Assembly (NCBI GenBank): GCA_937917025.1
Contig: CALFSF010000374.1
Location: forward strand, 1-7,243
Direction of reading: 5' to 3'
Length of the DNA stretch: 7,243 bases
Source: an uncultured Paraburkholderia sp.
Lineage (GTDB): Bacteria; Pseudomonadota; Gammaproteobacteria; Burkholderiales; Burkholderiaceae
Part shown: in pieces, positions 1-6,067 of the stretch
How the letters are laid out: each line of letters begins with the position of its first letter
Position numbering within the stretch: position 1 is the stretch's first letter
Program-made: the position numbers and the translations under genes
The notes under the pieces: generated by a model
What the model was told of the DNA's origin: nothing
Database searches by the model: none
Seen by the model: only the letters and a program-made list of their open reading frames with translations

Positions 1-836
1 CCCGGGCCGTACGCCGCCGCGCCGGACGCATTCGGATCGGGACGCCCCTCGGCACGTGCCTTCAGACTTTCGACCTGGCGTTCGAGATCGTCGAGCTGAT
101 AGGGCGGCACCGGGTTCGGGCTGCCCGACAATGTTTCGACGAGCTGCCGCAACTGCGTTTCGGCTCCTTCCACTTCCTTTTCCAGCGCCTCGTGTCCCGG
201 CACCGTCGAGATTTTCACGTCGAGCTTTAACGAACGCACCGCATTGAGCAGCTCCGTCGCACGCTTCAGTTGCGCGCGGCGCTCGTCGTCGGCGCGGGAA
301 TCGTCTTTCGAGCGCGCGCGCTTTAGCGTCCAGCGCAGCACGAACGCGATCACGGCAATAACGAACACGAGACCGATCCACAGCCCCATCGAAGGTCCAT
401 GACGTTGCGGCGCGACCGGCTGCATCGCCGTTTGCTGCTGGATCTGCGCGGCCGGTGCGGCCTGTTGCGCGAAAGGCGTGGATGAGCGATTCGTCTGGAT
501 GGCGCCGGCACGGGCCGCGTCGTTGCGAATACGCGCTTCTGTCTGCGCGAAGCGCGACGGATCGGTGAAGCGCACCTGCGGATCGAGCGTCTTCGCCTGC
601 TGGATCTGCGCGAGCGCGTCCGCGTAACGGCCTTCGCGGTCGAGCACCTGCGCGTACAGATAATGCGCCCGCGCGTTGTTCGGGTGCGCCTGCAGTACCT
701 GCGTCAGGCCAGCGTCGGCCTGCTGCCAGTTGCCCTGCTGCATGGCGGTTTCGATCTGCGTCGCGGTGGGCAGCGCGAACGCGGCGCCTGACACCAGCAT
801 CAACGACACGAACGCCGCTGCGAAAAATCTTTTCAT
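1..836 (-). CDS. TPR-containing bitopic membrane protein, 3' end outside window
   Basis: This is an open minus-strand frame of 278 codons with no stop before the left edge, so the C-terminus is missing. From the N-terminus I see a signal peptide (residues 1-21, Lys-Arg, a hydrophobic core, then SGAAFA before LPT). Residues 27-86 look like two tetratricopeptide repeats (GNWQQADAGL, then AHYLYAQVLDREGRYADALA). A Gln/Ala/Pro-rich linker covers about 115-147, and a membrane helix (GLWIGLVFVIAVIAFVL) spans 151-167, followed by basic residues. The rest is a charged, probably coiled-coil segment (about 176-262). The implied topology puts the TPRs in the periplasm and the C-terminal part in the cytoplasm. 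It lies 158 bp downstream of the PspA-family gene on the same strand, so co-transcription is plausible. TPRs normally mediate protein contacts; the partner is unknown. An in-frame ATG at 869 would add 11 residues. I chose 836 because the signal peptide then begins properly, but neither start has a strong Shine-Dalgarno. Confidence 0.85.
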   Translation of the reverse strand, partial: MKRFFAAAFVSLMLVSGAAFALPTATQIETAMQQGNWQQADAGLTQVLQAHPNNARAHYLYAQVLDREGRYADALAQIQQAKTLDPQVRFTDPSRFAQTEARIRNDAARAGAIQTNRSSTPFAQQAAPAAQIQQQTAMQPVAPQRHGPSMGLWIGLVFVIAVIAFVLRWTLKRARSKDDSRADDERRAQLKRATELLNAVRSLKLDVKISTVPGHEALEKEVEGAETQLRQLVETLSGSPNPVPPYQLDDLERQVESLKARAEGRPDPNASGAAAYGP

Positions 837-994
837 GATGCGACCAGGCGACTTCACGCCCGTCTCCATGGCAATCGATATCAGATGCGACGCCGCACGT
901 CACGCAAGGTTCGAACGACGAGGCCACGACCACAACCACGGCTACGACGATCTAACCCGGCCTGGCGCGCGCGGCGCCGCACCGGTCCGGCGGG
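837..994. other. pspA-TPR intergenic spacer
   Basis: These 158 bp separate two same-strand genes. The spacer holds a perfect 10-bp palindrome GCGGCGCCGC at 971-980 just after the pspA-family stop, but no T-tract follows on the minus strand, so I do not call a terminator. I see no clear promoter for the TPR gene. The simplest reading is read-through from the upstream gene. Confidence 0.4.
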
Positions 995-1678
995 TTACTG
1001 CTGCGCCGGCGTGTTCAACTGCTTCTTCAACGCTTCGAGGCGATCTTCCACCGAAGGGCCGCGATTCAGTTCCGCGAGCTTGTCGTCGAGCGCCTTGCCG
1101 CTTTTCACGTCGGCGGAATTCAGGCGCGCGTCGGAGCGCGCGTTCGACAGCGCCACCTTGTCTTCGAGCTTCTGGAAATCTTCCGACAGGTTCTTGCCGC
1201 CGATTCCACCGAGCGCCGTTGCCGCGACGTCCTTGGCCTGCGCGATCTGCTGCTTCGCCTGCAGGATATTCGAGCGTGCGTTCAGGTCGTTACGACGCTG
1301 GCGCATTTCGTCGATCTGCTGCTTCAACTGATCGACCGAGGGTTCGAGCGTCGACAGTTCGGAAGCCAGTGCGTTGCGTTCGGCTTCGGCCGTTGCCTGC
1401 GCGCCGAGTGCTTCGCGGGCGAGCGTTTCGTCGCCGGCCTGCAGCGCGCGCTTTGCGCCGTCTTCGTATTTTTTCGCCTTGTCGGCGGCGACGTCGCGCT
1501 TGCTTTGCTGCGTCGCGACCTGCGCCTGGATTTCGATCAGCGAGTTCTCTGCTTTCGCGATGCTGTCGTCGAGTTCGCGCACGATCTGGCGCGAATCGCG
1601 CGAAGGATCCTGCACGGAATCAGCCGCGTCGTTCAGGAGACCTTTGAGCGTGCGCGAGACGGTGTCAAATAGCGACAT
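995..1678 (-). CDS. pspA: PspA/IM30 family membrane-stress protein
   Basis: The product is 227 residues, close to the usual length of about 220 for PspA. Proteins of this family bind the inner face of the cytoplasmic membrane, oligomerise, and protect against loss of membrane integrity. The N-terminus (MSLFDTVSRTLKGLLNDAAD) fits an amphipathic membrane-binding helix. Residues about 28-150 form a long, Ala/Gln/Glu/Lys-rich coiled coil containing the family-typical segment LQAGDETLAREAL (79-91). A Gly-rich break (ALGGIGGKN, 155-163) precedes a further helical part. The ATG at 1678 is set by a very good Shine-Dalgarno; 24 further upstream in-frame codons look non-coding. No pspB, pspC or pspF is visible nearby, and no -24/-12 sigma-54 promoter is seen upstream, unlike the enterobacterial psp operon. 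The downstream same-strand neighbour is a bitopic TPR protein. The family call is firm; equivalence of function to E. coli PspA is inferred. Confidence 0.93.
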   Translation of the reverse strand: MSLFDTVSRTLKGLLNDAADSVQDPSRDSRQIVRELDDSIAKAENSLIEIQAQVATQQSKRDVAADKAKKYEDGAKRALQAGDETLAREALGAQATAEAERNALASELSTLEPSVDQLKQQIDEMRQRRNDLNARSNILQAKQQIAQAKDVAATALGGIGGKNLSEDFQKLEDKVALSNARSDARLNSADVKSGKALDDKLAELNRGPSVEDRLEALKKQLNTPAQQ

Positions 1679-1682
1679 GAAT

Positions 1683-1688
1683 ACCTCC
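1683..1688 (-). promoter_or_regulatory. Strong Shine-Dalgarno of the pspA-family gene
   Basis: On the minus strand, GGAGGT stands four bases before the ATG at 1678. It decides that start over the upstream in-frame ATG at 1750. Confidence 0.85.
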
Positions 1689-1800
1689 GTAGATTGAATT
1701 CGGCGCTGGAAAATCCGGGCGCATTTAACCGACAGCTTACGCCGCTGCACGTTTCATTGCGCAGGTGGCCGGTCCGCACATCGGGCCGTTTCCGCGAATT

Positions 1801-1832
1801 GCAATGGCTGCGATTTTCGATCGCGCCATTGC
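1801..1832. other. Bulged 13-bp hairpin upstream of pspA-family gene
   Basis: GCAATGGC (1801-1808) plus GCGAT (1810-1814) pairs fully with ATCGC plus GCCATTGC (1820-1832). One T at 1809 is bulged and the loop is five bases. The structure lies about 120 bp before the pspA-family start. Neither side is followed by a T-tract, so it does not look like an intrinsic terminator. It could be a leader-RNA element or a protein-binding dyad. Confidence 0.55.
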
Positions 1833-2056
1833 CGTGGATTTGCTGTCGTGAAAGGTGCGCGCAGGGGCCAGTCGCTCGCGGATATTACACCACGGCATGT
1901 CTTAAAACGGACTTAAAGACACGTTTCACAAAGGTTTCAAAACGCAGTGATTAGCGCGGATGCATGCCGGTGTGTTCAGGAGCGGAGTCGGGCGGGAGCG
2001 GGCCACAGCGGCGGGCCCGGCGCGTGTCGATTCCGGTCAGCGCGAGACGGATTCCG

Positions 2057-2686
2057 TCATGCGAAGCGGCCACCGGTGGCGGGGTCGCTGTGCGGATCGC
2101 CGTCGGCATCGTGTTCGATGTCGTGAACGGTTTCGCGTTCGCCGCCAGTCCGCGTGGGCGAGCGTGGCGCTCCGGTTGCGTTTGCCGGATGCGCCGCCAG
2201 CGATGCCGCTTTCGCAGCGGCCACGCGGGCGACCGCTTCAGCGGCGTTGCGCATTTCCTCCTCGGTTGCGGTCGCGGGGTCGAACGCGGCTGCGTCGGGC
2301 GGCAACGCGTCGGCCTGCGCGCTTGCCGCGTCGAAAGCGAGCGGGGCGGCGTGGGACCGCGCGTCATCCGCTTGCGCGGCGACGCCGGGAGCAGGGTGCC
2401 CGCGCGCAGGCGCCGGCGGCAGCGGTGCGGGTTGCGCCGCATGCGTGTGCCGCGTGCCGCGCGCGGCCTTGCGCAGCGCCTCGTTGAGCGCGTCGGGCTC
2501 GCGCGGCGCCCGCAGCCGGTCGACGATGCTGGCCGCTTTGACCTGCTCGCTGGTCGCGCCGAAGTTCAATACGGCGCGCCGCATCAGTTCGCTGACGCTG
2601 ATGCCGAGCCCCTCGGCGGTCGAGGCAATCGCGCGTTTCTGCGCGGGCGTGACGAATACGACGATGCGTTCGCTTGGGTTGTTCAT
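2057..2686 (-). CDS. Ribbon-helix-helix-like protein with long Ala/Pro-rich tail
   Basis: The product is 209 residues. Residues about 7-42 fit a ribbon-helix-helix (CopG/MobC-like) fold: a short strand RIVVFVT, a first helix PAQKRAIASTAEGLG, a turn, then a second helix SVSELMRRAVLNF. RHH proteins usually dimerise and bind DNA through the paired strands, often repressing their own promoter. Residues 45-75 may be a further helix. From about 76 the chain is low-complexity (Ala, Pro, His, Asp), with an Ala-rich helical stretch near 141-165 and an acidic His/Asp-containing end, so most of the protein looks disordered. The ATG at 2686 follows GAGG at a five-base spacing; the 58 codons that could precede it lack RHH character. 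I do not recognise a named gene. It is transcribed toward pspA, divergently from PBP1A. It could be a regulator of either neighbour or of itself; no function is shown. Confidence 0.8.
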   Translation of the reverse strand: MNNPSERIVVFVTPAQKRAIASTAEGLGISVSELMRRAVLNFGATSEQVKAASIVDRLRAPREPDALNEALRKAARGTRHTHAAQPAPLPPAPARGHPAPGVAAQADDARSHAAPLAFDAASAQADALPPDAAAFDPATATEEEMRNAAEAVARVAAAKAASLAAHPANATGAPRSPTRTGGERETVHDIEHDADGDPHSDPATGGRFA

Positions 2687-2699
2687 GGTCGCCTCGTGC

Positions 2700-2717
2700 G
2701 TTTTACGCGTTTTTACG
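2700..2717. repeat. Two TTTTACG repeats one helical turn apart
   Basis: TTTTACG occurs at 2701-2707 and again at 2711-2717, exactly 10 bp apart, just upstream of the Shine-Dalgarno of the RHH-like gene. Same-face tandem half-sites before an RHH gene are the type of site an RHH autorepressor would use. That role is inferred from position only. Confidence 0.35.
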
Positions 2718-2918
2718 GCTTGCGGCGGGTTATGGCGGCAGTCACCCCGGCGAGCCGGTGTGACAGGATCATCATAAGGCGACTCGTGCGGATGCGAAAT
2801 GGGCATTGCACGAACTGCGCCCGGGTACGACCACGGCGCCCCGTCAGAAAGAAGTGACAAAACCGGGAGCAGCGGAAAAAAGCCGTCACTTCAATGAGTT
2901 GTAGCCTTTCCGGCGCTA

Positions 2919-2953
2919 TTGTCCACAGGCCTTTGCACATTTTGTGTGGATAA
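2919..2953. promoter_or_regulatory. DnaA-box-like inverted pair, copy 1
   Basis: TTGTCCACA on the plus strand (2919-2927, one mismatch to TTATCCACA) is followed after 17 bp by TGTGGATAA (2945-2953), a perfect consensus DnaA box on the minus strand. The spacer contains TTTGCACA. The same spacing and a related spacer occur at 7019 and 7171. Binding by DnaA is inferred from the consensus. Confidence 0.55.
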
Positions 2954-3029
2954 CCCCTCGTTCTTCGACAAAAGACCGATATCGACTTGCGGGGCGCCAT
3001 CGGCAGGGAATTCTTACAAAAAAATCGGG

Positions 3030-3056
3030 TAGACCCCTGTCCGAATTCTTTAAAAT
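3030..3056 (+). promoter_or_regulatory. Candidate promoter for PBP1A gene
   Basis: TAAAAT at 3051-3056 is a fair -10 hexamer within an AT-rich patch. TAGACC at 3030-3035 matches four of six bases of the -35 consensus, but the 15-bp spacing is short. If used, it would give a leader of about 230 nt before the ATG at 3296. Confidence 0.3.
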
Positions 3057-3072
3057 GCGCTGTCAAGTTGCG

Positions 3073-3129
3073 ACGGCCGTTGTCGGCCGTGCGCTGTGCG
3101 GGCCCCGGGGGTGTTGGGTCGCATGGGGG
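3073..3129 (+). other. Hairpin and putative G-quadruplex upstream of PBP1A
   Basis: ACGGCCG (3073-3079), loop TTGT, CGGCCGT (3084-3090) form a perfect 7-bp hairpin. Four G-runs follow on the same strand: 3100-3102, 3107-3111, 3116-3118 and 3125-3129, with gaps of 4, 4 and 6 bases. These fit the usual G3+ quadruplex pattern, although the CCCC in the first gap could pair with a G-run instead. If the 3051 promoter is real, both lie in the mRNA leader. Confidence 0.4.
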
Positions 3130-3201
3130 CGTCAGCGGGTTTGCCATTCATTTGTGCGGGCAATGCGGCGCTTTTTCGACAGCATGTAAACCCGTCGGTG
3201 T

Positions 3202-3221
3202 GGCCTGCGCGATGCGCGGCC
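3202..3221 (+). other. Small GC-rich hairpin before PBP1A
   Basis: GGCC, a bulged T, and GCGC pair with GCGC and GGCC across a GAT loop. An alternative pairing of GTGGC (3200-3204) with GCCAC (3223-3227) exists. It lies about 75-95 bases before the PBP1A ATG. Confidence 0.3.
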
Positions 3222-3295
3222 TGCCACGACCATGATCCGTGCGCGCGCGACGCGTGCGCAGAAGGCGTGCAGCAGAGGCGCCAATCCTACAAGTC

Positions 3296-5770
3296 ATGCC
3301 AATTATCAAACGACCGCCTTCAAATCATCCGGCCAACGACCGGAATCCTGACCGCCGCGACGCCGGCTCCCATCGAGATCGTGACGAACCGCGCGGCCGT
3401 TCGATCGGCGTGACGATCGCCCTCTGGTTGACCGGCCTGATCGCCACCGTGGCCGTCGTGGGCGCGCTGATCGTGGGTTACGCGCTCGTCGTGATGGAGC
3501 CGCAACTGCCTCCGCTCGATGCGCTGACCGATTACCGGCCGAAGGTGCCGTTGCGCGTCTACACGGCCGATCACGTGCTGATCGGCGAGTTCGGCGAGGA
3601 GCGTCGCAGTATCGTGCGTTTCGCCGATATCCCGGACCAGATGAAAAAAGCGGTGCTCGCGATCGAGGACTACCGTTTTTATGAACATGGCGGTGTCGAC
3701 TTCGTCGGTATCCTGCGCGCGGGCCTGACTGACCTGATGCATGGGGGCAGCGCGCAGGGCGCGAGCACGATCACGATGCAGGTCGCGCGCAACTTCTTTC
3801 TGTCGAGCGAGAAGACCTACACGCGCAAGATCTACGAAATGATGCTTGCGTACAAGATCGAGCGCGCGCTGACGAAAGACCAGATTCTCGAGGTGTACAT
3901 GAACCAGATCTATCTGGGCGAGCGCGCTTACGGCTTCGCGGCCGCCGCGCGCGTGTACTTCGGCAAGGACCTGAAAGACATCACGCTCGCCCAGGCTGCC
4001 ATGCTCGCGGGTCTGCCGAAAGCGCCTTCCGCGTACAACCCGGTCGTGAATCCGAAGCGCGCGAAAATCCGTCAGGAATACATCCTGAAGCGGATGCTCG
4101 ACCTGAACTACATCACTCAGGCCCAGTACGACGAGGCGGTGAAGGAAGAGATTCACACGAAGGTGTCGGGCAACGAATACAGCGTGCATGCCGAGTACGT
4201 CGCGGAAATGGTGCGTCAGATGATGTACGCGCAGTATCGCGACGAAACGTACACGCGCGGGCTGAACGTCACGACGACGATCGATTCCGCCGATCAGGAC
4301 GCGGCCTACCAGGCCGTGCGCAAGGGCGTGATGGATTATGAGCGGCGTCACGGCTATCGCGGTCCCGAAGGGTTCATCGATTTGCCGTCGGACAGCGACG
4401 ACCGCGATCAGGCGATCGACGATGCGCTCGCCGATCACCCCGACAACGGCGAAATCGTCGCGGCTGTCGTGACGGCCGCGACGCCGAAGGAAGTGAAGGC
4501 GCAATTCGTCGACGGTACGGTCGCGACGGTCACCGGCGACGGCCTGAAGTTCGCGGCCACGGCGTTGAGCCCGCGTGCGGCGCAGGCTCAACGCATCAAG
4601 CCGGGCTCGATCGTGCGTCTGATCGCCGATGCGAAGGGCAACTGGCAGATCACGCAACTGCCGCAGGTGGAAGGCGCGCTCGTCGCGCTCGAGCCGCAGG
4701 ACGGCGCGATCCGCTCGCTGGTCGGCGGTTTCGACTTCAACAAGAACAAGTTCAACCACGTAACCCAGGCATGGCGCCAGCCGGGTTCGAGCTTCAAGCC
4801 GTTCATCTATTCGGCCTCGCTCGAAAAGGGCCTTGGACCGGCGACGATCATCAACGACGCGCCGCTGTCGTTTCCGCCGAGCACGCCGGGCGGCGAGGCG
4901 TGGGAACCGAAGGACGACGACCAGCCGGACGGTCCGATGCCGATGCGGCTCGCGCTTGAAAAATCGAAGAACCTGGTATCGATCCGCATCCTGTCGTTCA
5001 TCGGCACGAAGTACGCGCAGGATTTCGTCACGCAGCGCTTCGGCTTCGACGTCGACAAGACGCCGCCGTATCTGCCGCTGGCGCTCGGCGCGGGTCTCGT
5101 GACGCCGTTGCAGTCGGCGGGCGCGTACGCGGTGTTCGCGAACGGCGGCTACCGGATCAATCCCTATCTGATCGCCGAAGTCACCGATGCGCGCGGCCAG
5201 CCGATTTCGCGCGCGCAGCCGTTGACCGCCGGCCGCGACGCGCCGCGCACGCTCGAGCCGCGCAACGCGTACATCATGAACAGCCTGCTGCATTCGGTGG
5301 CCACCTCGGGCACGGGGGCCGGTACGAACGTGCTGCATCGATCGGACCTGCAGGGCAAGACCGGCACGACGAACGACGCCAAGGACGGCTGGTTCGCCGG
5401 CTACCAGAAGTCGCTCGTGGCGGTGGCGTGGATGGGCTACGACCAGCCCAGGTCGCTCGGCAGCCGTGAATTCGGCGCGCAGCTCGCGTTGCCGATCTGG
5501 GTCGAGTACATGCAGCGCGCGCTGCGCGGCGTGCCGCAGGAAGAGCCGCCGATGCCCGATACGGTCACGCAGATCGATGGCGAACTGTTCTATTCCGACA
5601 TGACGCCGGGTAGTGGCTTTGTCGCGAGTATCGGCATGGATGCCGCCAATCCGCTGGCGGGCGGCACGAACACGGTGGGTGGCGTGGGGCCCGCCGGGCT
5701 GACGCCGCCCGATGTTTCGTCGAGCGAAAAGAAACAGATCATGGACCTGTTCGAATCGAACAAGCCCTGA
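3296..5770 (+). CDS. mrcA: Penicillin-binding protein 1A, bifunctional class A PBP
   Basis: This 824-residue inner-membrane enzyme polymerises lipid II into glycan strands (transglycosylase) and cross-links stem peptides (transpeptidase). A basic, Pro/Asp-rich cytoplasmic tail (1-36) is followed by one membrane anchor (about 37-66). The GT51 domain shows EDYRFYEHGG (124-133, catalytic Glu124), GASTITMQ (155-162), RKIYE (177-181, Glu181) and KDQILEVYMNQIYLG (194-208). Residues about 320-455 hold the insert typical of PBP1A. The transpeptidase has all three motifs: SSFK (498-501, nucleophile Ser498), SKN (557-559) and KTGT (688-691). Length is normal and nothing is broken. I chose the ATG (MPIIKRP) because it matches the N-terminus I recall from related bacteria. 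A GTG at 3239 would add 19 Arg-rich residues, and neither start has a good Shine-Dalgarno. The RHH-like gene is divergent from it, and the lipid A acyltransferase follows on the same strand. Confidence 0.95.
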   Translation: MPIIKRPPSNHPANDRNPDRRDAGSHRDRDEPRGRSIGVTIALWLTGLIATVAVVGALIVGYALVVMEPQLPPLDALTDYRPKVPLRVYTADHVLIGEFGEERRSIVRFADIPDQMKKAVLAIEDYRFYEHGGVDFVGILRAGLTDLMHGGSAQGASTITMQVARNFFLSSEKTYTRKIYEMMLAYKIERALTKDQILEVYMNQIYLGERAYGFAAAARVYFGKDLKDITLAQAAMLAGLPKAPSAYNPVVNPKRAKIRQEYILKRMLDLNYITQAQYDEAVKEEIHTKVSGNEYSVHAEYVAEMVRQMMYAQYRDETYTRGLNVTTTIDSADQDAAYQAVRKGVMDYERRHGYRGPEGFIDLPSDSDDRDQAIDDALADHPDNGEIVAAVVTAATPKEVKAQFVDGTVATVTGDGLKFAATALSPRAAQAQRIKPGSIVRLIADAKGNWQITQLPQVEGALVALEPQDGAIRSLVGGFDFNKNKFNHVTQAWRQPGSSFKPFIYSASLEKGLGPATIINDAPLSFPPSTPGGEAWEPKDDDQPDGPMPMRLALEKSKNLVSIRILSFIGTKYAQDFVTQRFGFDVDKTPPYLPLALGAGLVTPLQSAGAYAVFANGGYRINPYLIAEVTDARGQPISRAQPLTAGRDAPRTLEPRNAYIMNSLLHSVATSGTGAGTNVLHRSDLQGKTGTTNDAKDGWFAGYQKSLVAVAWMGYDQPRSLGSREFGAQLALPIWVEYMQRALRGVPQEEPPMPDTVTQIDGELFYSDMTPGSGFVASIGMDAANPLAGGTNTVGGVGPAGLTPPDVSSSEKKQIMDLFESNKP

Positions 5771-6067
5771 TGTATAGCGACAAAATCGCCGGAGCACGTG
5801 GAAACGTGCCGAACGCGTTGCACCGGACCCCGGACACGGGACGTCCGGGTCCGGTGCGCGACATATGCTGTAATCTGCACTGGTAAGTAACTATTGCCTT
5901 TGCCATGAACACCACCGGATAATATTTCCGCATCAGGCGCAGCGTTTCGCCCCGGTTGAGACGCGCGCCTGGCAGCCAGTCAAAGACGGTCGACGTTCCC
6001 GGTGTCCGGCGCTTCCGGCCCGGGCACGACGCGATCGCCCCAAACGCCTCATTTACCGGGTCCTCCT
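5771..6067 (+). other. 297-bp spacer between PBP1A and lipid A acyltransferase
   Basis: There is no gene that I can support. After the two hairpins at 5794-5857, a possible -10 box TAATAT stands at 5920-5925, but no convincing -35 is found at 16-18 bp. The acyltransferase frame is open from 5960, without any ATG before the conserved domain. Confidence 0.35.
5794..5857 (+). terminator. Two consecutive hairpins after PBP1A, possible terminator region
   Basis: The first hairpin is GCACGT (5794-5799), loop GGAA, ACGTGC (5804-5809), a perfect 6-bp stem. The second pairs 5820-5835 with 5843-5857: 15 bp of mostly G-C pairs, with one extra C on the left arm and a 7-base loop. They begin 24 bases after the PBP1A stop. 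No run of T follows, so a classical Rho-independent terminator is not shown. They may instead protect the 3' end of the mRNA. Confidence 0.4.

Larger units (their letters stand above)
1679..2056 (-). promoter_or_regulatory. 378-bp region upstream of pspA, with putative promoter/operator
   Basis: There is no convincing gene here. On the minus strand a TAATAT hexamer (1887-1882) could be a -10 box. Where its -35 box would fall lies an imperfect dyad (1898-1921): TGTCTTAAAA, four bases, then CTTAAAGACA, with 8 of 10 positions pairing. That arrangement would suit an operator overlapping the -35 region. A promoter here would give a leader of roughly 200 nt containing the 1801-1832 hairpin. No good -35 hexamer is visible, so the promoter call is weak. 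No terminator is seen after the upstream RHH-like gene, so read-through from it is also possible. Confidence 0.3.
2687..3295. other. 609-bp divergent intergenic region between RHH-like gene and PBP1A
   Basis: No convincing gene is present; short frames here have no start signals or recognisable protein. Going right, it holds the TTTTACG repeats, a DnaA-box-like pair (2919-2953), a relatively AT-rich stretch (about 3009-3056), a candidate plus-strand promoter, a 7-bp hairpin, a G-rich tract and another hairpin just before PBP1A. It probably carries the promoters of both flanking genes. Confidence 0.5.

Noticed and set aside
676..1647. Plus-strand frame of 323 codons across the TPR and PspA genes
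   Set aside because: It is Arg/Ala/Ser-rich without motifs and lies opposite two well-supported minus-strand genes, so it is a shadow.
1679..2056. Sigma-54 promoter upstream of pspA, as in enterobacteria
   Set aside because: I read the minus strand for TGGCAC-N5-TTGC and found no acceptable match.
2046..2058. 13-bp palindrome GACGGATTCCGTC overlapping the stop of the RHH-like gene
   Set aside because: The one-base centre cannot form a hairpin, no T-tract follows, and one or two such palindromes are expected by chance.
2851..2892. 8-bp inverted repeat GAAGTGAC/GTCACTTC with a 26-bp spacer
   Set aside because: Several inverted repeats of this length and spacing are expected by chance in 7 kb.
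2944..3235. Two short plus-strand frames (about 81-82 codons) before PBP1A
   Set aside because: They have no ribosome binding site or recognisable domain, and they overlap the DnaA-box-like pair, candidate promoter and hairpins.
3239..3295. GTG at 3239 as the PBP1A start
   Set aside because: It adds 19 mostly Arg/Ala residues that look like translated GC-rich leader and has no Shine-Dalgarno. MPIIKRP at 3296 fits better.
3320..5797. An 825-codon open frame on the minus strand opposite PBP1A
   Set aside because: It is Arg/His-rich, has no recognisable motif and mirrors the GC-rich codon use of PBP1A, whose catalytic motifs are all intact. It is an antisense shadow.
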